Part shown: positions 49,832 through 59,089 of the stretch, one piece after another
Layout: every line of letters starts with the position of its first letter
Numbering within the stretch: the stretch's first letter is position 1
Assembly: GCF_000143415.4 (NCBI RefSeq)
Contig: NW_003314271.1
Coordinates: forward strand, 2,524,082 to 2,588,081
Direction of reading: 5' to 3'
Length of the DNA stretch: 64,000 nucleotides
Source of the DNA: Selaginella moellendorffii
Lineage: Eukaryota > Streptophyta > Lycopodiopsida > Selaginellales > Selaginellaceae
Position numbers and translations under genes: made by a program
Notes under the pieces: model-generated
The model's input: only the letters and a program-made list of their open reading frames with translations
What the model was told of the DNA's origin: nothing
Database searches by the model: none

Positions 49832-50180
49832 NNNNNNNNNNNNNNNNNNNNNNNNNNNNNNNNNNNNNNNNNNNNNNNNNNNNNNNNNNNNNNNNNNNNN
49901 NNNNNNNNNNNNNNNNNNNNNNNNNNNNNNNNNNNNNNNNNNNNNNNNNNNNNNNNNNNNNNNNNNNNNNNNNNNNNNNNNNNNNNNNNNNNNNNNNNNN
50001 NNNNNNNNNNNNNNNNNNNNNNNNNNNNNNNNNNNNNNNNNNNNNNNNNNNNNNNNNNNNNNNNNNNNNNNNNNNNNNNNNNNNNNNNNNNNNNNNNNNN
50101 NNNNNNNNNNNNNNNNNNNNNNNNNNNNNNNNNNNNNNNNNNNNNNNNNNNNNNNNNNNNNNNNNNNNNNNNNNNNNNNN
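49832..50180. other. Assembly gap (349 N)
   Basis: A run of N flanked on both sides by TA/GA repeats. The true length and content are unknown. Confidence 0.99.
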
Positions 50181-50604
50181 ATATAGAGAGAATGCTAATC
50201 TGAAATAAGATTATTATCTCTCTATATTTATGTATATATATATATATATATATATTTAAAAGCAGGGCTTTATAACACTGTTATGAATGCTGGAATTTTA
50301 TTATGATAAATGAATGGTTATGGTTTACTCTATACTGGGGTAGAGTAGGGTTTGATAATATATAATTTTTCTCTATGTTAGAATTAAATATATCATAAAA
50401 TTCCTGAATAGTATATAGATAGGTTTAATATAATTAAATTGTAGTTGTTTTTCATGTATAAAAATTATGTAGGATTAAGTGTTAGAAACTTTTATGATAA
50501 TATATATATGTTAGCCATTTGACAACTCAATATATTTAATTTTATTTATGTTTTTTTAAAATAACAATGAGATTACTGATAAAAAATTATTTTAGACAAG
50601 ATTT

Positions 50605-50790
50605 ATAATCATAATTATAATTTTTAACATAATAATAATTATAAGATATATGGTTAAACATAATATAATATTTATATTAAAAATCCCTTCTACAATTGAC
50701 TCTATCAGCAACACACATCATTACATAATAAATAAAACTCATAACATTGTATCTTCGATCTTCTATAAGTGGAATTACTCATTATGAATC
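50605..50790 (+). repeat. AT-rich direct repeat, copy 2
   Basis: Second copy of the block at 49005-49220, again ending in TCTATAAGTGGAATTACTCA versus TCTATAAATGGAATTGCTCA. It lacks the adjacent Helitron-like hairpin. Confidence 0.75.
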
Positions 50791-51245
50791 CCACTCTTAA
50801 GGATGGGTTCAATACAAATGGTTGTATGAGTGAAAATCCAGAAACTTAATATTTTGTGAGAGGAAGAAGCTAAAGCTTTAAAAGATCATATCTGTATATA
50901 GATGCTCATAGTGGCAGTGGTAGTGATTATTATTTTGTATTCTACTCTATATGACCTACCATATTTCGTATGATCTATATCATAGACTCAGTTTTAGAAA
51001 TAAAAAATTAGTCTATGTACTAAAATTGAAATTATATTATTAAGCTAGATGCATATTATAATATTTATATTAAATTATTGATAATTTTAGTGATAATAAT
51101 ATAATACTTATTAAAATTATAGATTAGTGATAATATTATATTTTAATATTTAAAATTATTTATTAATTCACATATTTATATGTAACAAAAATTTTATTTA
51201 TTAAATCTATTCTGTAGCAATGTTTGCACAACCATATTTGTCCAT

Positions 51246-51665
51246 GTGACCAACTCTTCTTCTAAAGCAGTGATTTCTGGTACAAAGACAGTATCTGAGA
51301 TGTTGTCTATCAACCTGAAGGTTTCCAAGTTCTCTGCTATTTTTCATGTTATTGTGTCAGTGAAAGAATTCCAGACTGGTGACTTCTATTACCCAGCATG
51401 TGTGAAGGTTGTCAATGGAAGCCAATGTGGCAAGAAGGTTACTCAGGTTTCGGAAAGTATGTGGCAATGCAACTCTTGTGACACTGATTCTGGAGATATT
51501 CACTTCAAATATGCACTACACTTGTGTATTCTGGACAGCACTGGACATATATAGACGGTTGCATTTGATGATGCTAATGAAATTGTAGATATGCCTGCAT
51601 GTAAGCTGGCTGCGCTACAAGATGATGATTATACTGTTTTTTCAACCGTAATGGACTCTATTTGA
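51246..51665 (+). pseudogene. RPA1-like DBD-C (zinc-ribbon OB fold) fragment
   Basis: The frame reads like the C-terminal DNA-binding domain of replication protein A large subunit: FYYPACVKVVNGSQCGKKVT, then MWQCNSCDTDSGDIHFKYAL, giving the four zinc Cys (C-x8-C-x13-C-x2-C). At 51552-51554 a TAG replaces the Trp or similar residue expected before TVAFDDANEIVDMPA, after which homology resumes in frame to about 51665. Plant Helitrons often carry RPA1-like genes, which fits the location. Confidence 0.75.
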
Positions 51666-51921
51666 TCAAAGATGTACAATCTGAAGATTCGTTGCAAGCT
51701 CGAGAGCTACAGAGATACCAAAAAATTATAGTTGGTCTTGACACTTAAAAGAAAAAATGTGTGAGAAAACAAAAAGTATGTTTTATTTCTTTCTACTATT
51801 GTTTTATAATTTGTTGTGTGTGGTATCAAGTTTCTAAGTATAAGCCCAAGCTGGAGCTTTCAAAACTAATGTTGTGTAGAAGTTGATGAATGATTAAAAC
51901 AATTTGTAATAATGTAATTAG

Positions 51922-52700
51922 TTAAAAACTGTTTAAATTAACTAAGTATTGGTTGTAGCTAGCAACCATCCATTCACACAGCCATGAGACATCTTCTAAT
52001 TCAGGATCAACTAAAAGGGTAGAGCCACCTGTGACTGAAATAGACTTGCCATTGTAATCTGAAATCCGGCTGCCCTTCAGGCATACAGTAGGCTTCTGCC
52101 CTTGTCCAGGTTTCTCCTCGATTTCTGAACCTTCATCTTCGGCCTTTGAATCCCACAGACACATGTCTATACTGTGGCCTGATTCATCACTCAAAGAAAG
52201 CATCCTCCTTCTCATGAATGCTCCAGAATCCTTAGGAGAAATGTTTGTCTATTCCACATTACACCACCAATCACGTCTATAAATGTCTCTTGGCCGAGCT
52301 TAGAAGCATCTAAAACACTCATTCTATTAAGAACAACATTTGGAATACGTAGATCGTCCTCTACACACTTGATCTCCATAGTCTTGCTTGCTTTTATCTC
52401 CCAATTTGATTTATATGGTGTATATGCTGGTTTAGAGTGTTGTATACCACTGTTCCCTGAAAATATATAGACACTGCCTTGCTCAATATCATGAAAGATG
52501 CTTTGCATTCATGCCAAACCCAACAATATGTATTTTGGAACTTTATGCATCGGCAACAGCAATTGACATAACACACCCAGCTGTGCTTGTTTCAAAGAAT
52601 ACAAGTTTCCCTTTGTGTCTCACCTTGGCAGGAAAAGACCATCGGTAGCAGTGGCCCCTGATGTTCTTATATGGCATCTCAGCTTCTTAGAACTCTGTCC
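51922..52700 (-). pseudogene. RPA1-like DBD-A/DBD-B fragment
   Basis: On the minus strand, DBD-A-like text (HKGKLVFFETSTAG, SKIHIVGFGMNAK, then SIFHDIEQGSVYIFSG and TFIDVIGGV) is followed by DBD-B-like text (RRMLSLSDESGHSIDMCLW, QKPTVCLKGSRISDYNGKSI, STLLVDPELEDVSWLCEW). The two parts lie in different frames around 52212, and an internal stop follows VADA. It is convergent with the DBD-C piece at 51246-51665, so the two cannot be one present-day transcript. Confidence 0.7.
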
Positions 52701-53079
52701 CTTAACATGAAACAGAGAAAAAAAATTAAAAATGTTATATACATACATACATAATGTAATTAGTTACAAACAATTTGTAACTAAATAACTAATTTGTAAT
52801 GTATTTAGACAAAACTAACATTAGTAGTCGTAGTGCTTTACATTTGTGTTTATTTTTTTATAAAAGAAATATCAGAAGAAAAATCTGGGAGTGTCATATA
52901 TATTTCAGTTCTTGGCTTTTCGTTTATATTGTTTCTTTATATTAACAAAGAAATATTCAAGCATGAGATTTCATAGGTGGTTATGTTAAAGGTTTTGAAT
53001 ATGAAAGTGTGGGAAAGCTTACTTGATTGTAAGAAGAAGTTCAGCCTTTTCTATATCATGATTTTTAAATACATATTCT

Positions 53080-54590
53080 GTAATTACATTAACCTTGAAG
53101 GATATGCACTCTAGTGTTCATTGGATCACCAATGAAAGGCACATTGATATTGTAAACATCTATCACTTTGGCTTCAGTTCTGTCATCTTGGACTATTACA
53201 AAACTTTGCAATCTCTAGAGACAGACCAGATATTCTTCTGGCTGCTTGCTGAGCAGAACATTAAGTTGTAGTTATCTGCGCAAGTAGAGTATGTCATAAT
53301 CCATGAGTTTTTTTCACGAACGTGCCTCAACAATCCACACACAGCAGGCCTGTATATTTGATTGGAGTATATGAAGCAGTGTGATCCATGCAATGCAATT
53401 ATACACATCTCTTTCCAGGTATGTAATACATTAGTGGGAGAATTAGGAATGTTTGTAAACAGCTGATATACAAACCTTCTGATGTTGAAAGGTTAGGAAT
53501 ATATTCAATGGAATTGTTGCCCCCATCAATGAAAGTTCCCATGTAAGTCAATGCTTGAAGTGCCTAAAAAAAGATAAACAAATCACAAACTTTAATGAGC
53601 ATATCACCTCAAGTGCTGGGTTCTTTCAAATGTTCCCCTGCAAAGATCCAGTGCATTGTTCTAGACTCTAACAATTTCTGCATAAAAGCTTCAGATGCTT
53701 CAACATCAGAAATCAAAGAGTAAAGGCACAGATGTAAAGGCAAAGGTTTATTTTTTTTAAGGAATGTCAAAGTTCCTTTGTTCCATACAGTTGATCAACA
53801 AAATGCGAAGGTATAGCTACTTGGAACGTGTCTTGTCCAAGGTGAAGCTGGCCCTTTAGCGTGATGTGTTCCTTTATAGGTCCTGCATATTTACATATTT
53901 TACATATTGCTTCATCTTTAGAAGTTTGTTGCAATCTTGATCCGCAGCATAATGAACAAACTGTGTGTATAAAAACTGGACAGAGCTTATCTACTTCAAA
54001 GTATCCAGGTATCTGCAAAACAACGTGTATTTAATATGGGCTTGTTTCATTTCCTTTCGCACTTACCCCTGTGCATTCCCTTGCAATATTCCGAAAAAGT
54101 CCCAGCTACGCTAGGAGCATAGTGCATTGTATACATTGTACATTGTATACATAGAATATTGCATTCCCTTGCAATATTCCGAAAAACAGAGTCAAGGAAT
54201 TATTTTGGCATCATCTATTATACATGAAACAATGCTCATGCCTGTGACATTTGCTCTCTTGAAATAACCGTCTCCTTGTAAATTAATGAAACATCTTGTT
54301 GGTGGAGTTCCAGAAAAACATTCATTCATCAACTCTTTGAATAATTCCATTATGTTGCCATGGAATTTGAGCTGCCATCATATAGATTATTGTCAGGGAT
54401 CCACATGCTATATTGAACTTACTATATCATATCAGACTTGTTGATGTTATCTGTTATTGTGAGTTGACCACTGTTGTAGCCTATATCATTGATACTCACT
54501 ACAACACCTTCAACAGAACCTACAGAGTCTCGGCCTCTACATGACTCCACAAAGTTTTCAATGCTGATAGTTGGTACAGACAGACGAAAT
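53080..54590 (-). pseudogene. Exon-like pieces of an unidentified OB-fold/zinc-ribbon protein
   Basis: Minus-strand open pieces with splice-like edges occur in order. They include SVGSVEGVVVSINDIG (about 54500), FHGNIMELFKELMNECFSG (about 54330), a zinc-ribbon stretch with CSLCCGS...CKICKYAG and GQLHLGQDTFQVAIP (53767-54018), ASEAFMQKLLESRTMHWIF (about 53670) and SFVIVQDDRTEAKVIDVYN (about 53150). The layout suggests an OB-fold single-strand-DNA-binding protein, perhaps an RPA1, shieldin or CTC1 relative. I cannot name it. It may continue into the RPA1-like fragment below 52700. Confidence 0.4.
54073..54186. repeat. 26-bp direct repeats flanking a hairpin-bearing insert
   Basis: A 26-bp sequence beginning GCATTCCCTTGCAATATTCC is exact at 54073-54098 and 54161-54186. 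The 62-nt insert starts GTCCCAGCTACGCTAGGAGC, related to Helitron-like terminus B, and contains the inverted repeat GTATAC...GTATAC. It looks like a small insertion with target duplication or a template-switch product. Confidence 0.7.
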
Positions 54591-54839
54591 TGTGGCACTA
54601 TAAGCTATTACCTAAAAGCTTACGTTTTCTTCCTAGCATAATAGATGCTCATCATTGTGGTGGGTCAATAAAAAGAGGAGATGCACTGGGCCTGGGTTGG
54701 AACTCAAGTCATCATGTTGTTTCGCATTTCTCTAGCATGACTCCACATTCAAATATATATAGCCACAGATACCACCTACTCAAAAATAAACTGGAGATAA
54801 CCATAAAGGAAGTGCATAGAAAGAAAAATAGGCAGCTAG

Positions 54840-55648
54840 CCTCTTCCCACTCTTTCATGCACTGTGGTCCATGCACTGTGTGCGAGTGGAATCCCGAATA
54901 GGACAGCCTTTTGCCCAATGAGCAGGCCAGGCTCAAGGCTCGGCAGGGCGTGAAATACGTTTGCCTCGATGGCTTACAGGTGCTCAACTCCGAGCTAGCA
55001 AGCAAAAAAATTTAGCAGAAGCAGCGAGCGAGTAAGGAATGACGAAGAACCAAACAAATAAGACAAATACATTATCAGAGATGAAACTCTAGAACCGGTT
55101 GCCAAGGACGGTGTCACCATTGGCGAATTTTGCATACGTGGGAACATGGTGTTCAAGGGATACTTGAACAATCCAGACTCTGGGGACTTGGCAGTTTGGC
55201 ATCCCAATGGATACATCAAGATCAAGGATCGAGCCAAGGATATTATCATTTCTGGAGGAGAGAACAATAGCAGCCTGGAAGTGGAGAGCATCTTGTACAG
55301 GTAAAAGGAGAGTTTTTCCTTCTTTGTTTCTTGTTAAAGTTTGCTTCTTTTTCATCCAGGCATCCAGCAGTGTTGGAAGCTGCTGTGGTGGCGCAGCCAG
55401 ATGAGCAGTGGTCCATGTGCGTTTGTGTCCCTCAAGCACAGCGTGAGTCTCCATGTGCGTTTGTGTCCCTCAAGCACGGCGTGAGAAGCAACAAGGAGGA
55501 GATACTCTTGTCGTATCGACAGCATTTACCGAAGTTCATGGTGCCAAAGAGCATCGTCATTCTCACAGCCTTGGACAAAACTGCAACTGGCAAGATCCAA
55601 AAACAGGTGCTGTGCAGCAAAGCAAGAGCTCTTGGCAGTGTCAAGTAA
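54840..55648 (+). pseudogene. Acyl-activating enzyme (AMP-binding) 3' fragment
   Basis: C-terminal third of a plant AAE1/BZO-type acyl-CoA synthetase. Pieces: GPCTVCEWNPE then QARLKARQGVKYVCLDGL (54855-54980), LEPVAKDGVTIGEFCIRGN to IIISGGENNSSLEVESILY (55079-55300), and HPAVLEAAVVAQPDEQW to LDKTATGKIQKQVL (55360-55648). TAG at 54899-54901 replaces the expected Trp. About 12 residues are missing between LNNPD and SGDLAV. A roughly 35-bp duplication near 55415-55485 repeats CCATGTGCGTTTGTGTCCCT in a shifted phase but stays open. The N-terminal adenylation core is absent, so it is not functional. Confidence 0.8.
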
Positions 55649-55748
55649 ATCAGCAAGCTCTACAAGCCAACTATTGAACTTGTAAAGCTTGAAATCGTTC
55701 ATGGCCTGGAAAATCCCCAATCTAGCCTAGCAATTTTAAATCGGTCAG

Positions 55749-56680
55749 CTACTGTCCGTCCGTTGTAATGTACTGGAATGAAAAATAAATAAATAACATG
55801 CAAGAACCAAGAACGCAATTCATCTACCTCAAACAGTAGCTTTGTCTTATCAGCCGTCACTCTTGCATATCCAAATGCCGACCTTCGAATCAAGCTCCAT
55901 GAACTAAACTGTCGACAAAAAAAATAGAAAAGGTAGAATATCAATACCATATAAAGAGCTTGAATATAGGAAACAAAGCTGCAAGCTTACATTATGAGGG
56001 AAGTCATCCAAGGTGAATTCAGCCATGCCAACCACGGTGTGAACTGGAGCTGAGTAAATTGTAGTGTCAAAGAAATCGACGCCTGTTAAATCCTTGATCG
56101 GGTGCTGCAGGCAGCGCCCTGAAACACAGCACAAGTTCGCAGGTAATTGTGAACATGCCCCCACACTGCTAAATCAACCTGTGCAAAAAAAAAAAAGAAA
56201 AAAGAAAAAAGACAGTTTCATTCTAGTTTTCCCTTTGAAGAGCTCGTGTTTTACCTTGTTTCTCAAGAGCAATGGTTCCACAGCTGCTACAAATTTCAGA
56301 TCCACACCTGGTAAAGTTTAGAAATAAATCCCCCACAGTTGAGTGGAGTACATAGGTCGATGACTGAAAGAAAAATAGCACACATGAGTTTACAGAATGA
56401 AAATGTGAATAAAAACAGTTACCCTGTGAAAACTATCCATGGTGTACTGAATCTGCCGACAAATTCAAGGTCAGATTTCATCCAAGCGTACTGTAGAAGA
56501 AGGTTTCGTTGAAGGAAAGATGAAAAGAATAAGAATGCATACTTGTTCACTGGTCGAGCTCCAGTCATGTTCTGTAGAGATGATTGTGAAATGCATGGGG
56601 CCAATAGCCATGGAGCCGTGGAGCTGTGGCTGTCCCGAGGAGAAGTACAGGGACGAAAATTTCTTTTTTTTCTCTTGGTT
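55749..56680 (-). pseudogene. Purple acid phosphatase (metallophosphoesterase) 3' fragment
   Basis: Minus-strand pieces in family order: GSMAIGPMHFTIISTEHDWS (about 56550-56620), YAWMKSDLEFVGRFSTPWIV with GHRPMYST (about 56340-56490), VDLKFVAAVEPLLL (about 56270), VDLAVWGHVHNYLRTCAVFQ (about 56120-56180), YSAPVHTVVGMAEFTLDDFP and WSLIRRSAFGYARVTADK. The GHVH metal-binding His pair is kept, but the usual YER reads YLR. The segment after PMYST hits a stop unless spliced at a weak site. The N-terminal metal ligands are absent, replaced upstream by repeat DNA. Probably a captured 3' fragment. Confidence 0.7.
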
Positions 56681-57048
56681 CCAGCCTCGAGCACCTGGCA
56701 CAAACAGGAACTTTAAGCCTCGAAAGAGAATAGCAAAAAGCAAGAGAGTGAAAAACCTTGATTCTAGTCGTGGTTCCAGCCTCGAGAACCTGGAACAAAC
56801 AGGGGCTTGAGAGACTCAAAAAAAATAGAGCTTAGACCCGACGGCCGTGGAGCTGTGGCTGTCCCGAGGAGAAGTACAGGGACGAAAATTTCTTTTTTTT
56901 CTCTTGGTTACAGCCTCGAGCACCTGGCACAAACATGAACTTTAAGCCTCGAAAGAGAATAGCAAAAAGCAAGAGAGTGAAAAACCTTGATTATAGTCGT
57001 GGTTCCAGCCTCGAGAACCTGGAACAAATAGGGGCTTGAGAGTCTCGA
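56615..57048. repeat. Tandem duplication of about 204 bp
   Basis: 56615-56818 and 56844-57048 are nearly identical, both starting GCCGTGGAGCTGTGGCTGTC and ending near AGGGGCTTGAGAG. Each unit itself holds two related GTTCCAGCCTCGAG motifs. Copy 1 overlaps the 5' edge of the phosphatase fragment. Confidence 0.85.
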
Positions 57049-57059
57049 AAAAAGACTGT

Positions 57060-58601
57060 CATTTTTCCGGCGCATGGCCATTGACAACGGTTTCCTGAGC
57101 TTTTCAATCGGTAGCAGCTTCAGATCTTCACGTACAGCTGACTGTAGCTCTGAGGTGCTCTGCAATGAAGACCGCATCAAACACACACACACACAAAGAC
57201 AGAGAGAGAGAGAGAGAGAGAGTACCTTCCCACAAGCGATGATCGACGCTCTCTCCTCGTGCTCACGCGCCCTAAAAGACAATTAAAAGTTTTTATGATC
57301 CCAAAAGTCACGACTCCCCATTGTTTAATCTCAGCTGTTAGATTTTGGCATATGCCCAGAATAAGTGACGCCAGCATATGCTATTATTATACCGGCTCTG
57401 TCATTTAAATATATGAGTATGATGATACTCAAATGTGAGATTTTTCTTCTTGACTTTAGATTTCTAACATACTTGTTTAATTTGAGGTGACATGGTGCAA
57501 TTTGGCCATCTTCCAGCTGTATTTCCTCCATTGACAACCATTGTTTATATGTTCAAAGGCATCCATATTGAAAGCAAGTCTTTTAAGTTATTTGACCTAT
57601 TGACTGTGTTCACTTGGTGCTCAATGCTTGCAATCGTCAGAAAAGGCCAGAAGTGCACTGCTTGTATGGGATCCTCATGCTTGATAACTTTAATCACTCA
57701 CTTGGTAGGCTTTGCTCTTCAGATTTGGAGGCTGCTGGCTAGAGAATTGTGCTAGGAGCATACTCCATCCTTTCTTATCCTGCTTACTGATTATCTTAGA
57801 AGCTTTTTTCTCCCATACAAATTGGGCTTTGCTTCCTGCTAGTATGATCTAGAGAACAGAACAGGAGGAACTTGTTGGGATAAAGATCTCTTCTATTCGT
57901 TGTGGGAGGATGCACAAAGCTTTTGTTTTTGGCAGTTTGATTCCTATTGTTTTGCAACTTGAGGTGCTCCTTGAGGGCTTTGATTGCACTCTGAGTGAAG
58001 GAATGCTTGGGAATTGTATAAACAAATTACAAAAAGTATAGAAACATGCTAGAATATACTTAGATATCCTAGGTATATTCCTTGTACCAGTAAGTTTTCT
58101 AAAACTACTTCTCTAAAAGGATGATTTCTATATCCAAAGATTGATGAGTTCTTTAAGAAATAAATAAAGAAACTACTAGGAAGAGTAATGCCACTTTTGC
58201 TCATAATATTTCTAATGTTTTCTTAGAGTATTTTCTTCTTACTTCTTTTACTAATTGTTCTTTGCTTTACTTTTGGATCATTCCTTACTACTAAAGCCTC
58301 TCACAGAAAGAGTTCAATAAATAGAATTTACTTGTTTGCATCTTTTTAAAGTTACTGTATATTATTATTACATATTTATAAGGTCATCAGGTGGAAGTGT
58401 TGCAAGGGAAAACTCACACTACTTTCACAGCCTCATTAGCACTAAAGATCCTTCTTTTTTACTTTTCAAAGCAAACCAACTACTGCAGCAAAATGCAGTC
58501 AAACAGAAAATTCCATGCCTTCTATAAAGGATAAATAAAGCTTAGAATAAAATTTCAAAATATATTCTAAGAATTTATTTCACGGCAGAATATATTGTGA
58601 G
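57060..58601. other. AT-rich spacer without an identified gene
   Basis: Contains short CA and GA tracts at about 57180-57215 and an 87-codon open frame (57492-57755 plus) that matches nothing I know. The rest is AT-rich. Confidence 0.5.
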
Positions 58602-58625
58602 CACAAGCCCTAATTAGGGCTTGTG
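58602..58625. promoter_or_regulatory. 24-bp perfect palindrome upstream of the small plus-strand gene
   Basis: CACAAGCCCTAA and its exact complement form a perfect 24-bp palindrome, ending 11 bp before the ATG at 58637. It could be a paired binding site (AGCCCTAA resembles a telo-box half) or form an mRNA hairpin. Confidence 0.5.
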
Positions 58626-58636
58626 AAGGAGCGGCA

Positions 58637-58993
58637 ATGTTCGACTCCACCATCGGCCTGGCAGCAGACATCGAAGGGAGAGTGGTCTCCTCCGCGCGCA
58701 CATCCATGTCCAATGCAGCCACCTCCATGTCCGACTTCCTTGTCCATGCCGCCGCCGCCACTCCCGGTGCACCGCAGCCGGACGAGACGCTCCACAGGTA
58801 CCTCGATTCCGTGGCCATGGATTTGCACGAGTCGGCCACTGCAAAGAGGGACGCCCACGCCCAGCAGCGCTCCATCACCAGGGACTACTCGAGGAAGAAG
58901 AAGAAACTGGGGAGAGCCTCCCAAGCCCAAGACGACGATGCCCGCGTCAAAAAGTCTAAGAAGAAAAAGAAAACACAACATCACCAGATCTAA
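58637..58993 (+). CDS. Small hypothetical protein with basic nuclear-type tail
   Basis: 118 aa, single exon, GC-rich codon use unlike the AT-rich DNA just upstream, so probably real. The first half is Ser/Ala/Thr-rich and predicted helical (FDSTIGLAADIEGRVVSSAR). Then come LHRYLDSVAMDLHESATAKR and two basic clusters (SRKKKKLGRA, KKSKKKKKTQHH) like bipartite nuclear signals. No family is recognised. It converges on the RRM gene, with 96 bp between stop codons. Confidence 0.55.
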   Translation: MFDSTIGLAADIEGRVVSSARTSMSNAATSMSDFLVHAAAATPGAPQPDETLHRYLDSVAMDLHESATAKRDAHAQQRSITRDYSRKKKKLGRASQAQDDDARVKKSKKKKKTQHHQI

Positions 58994-59089
58994 GTTCCAA
59001 GGTTTTCAGCTCAAACTTCGATCGTATCCGTGGTCTTTTTGCTTGATTACACCGAGGGAGCTCCTCTCTTCTTGCCCGATTGATCACGG

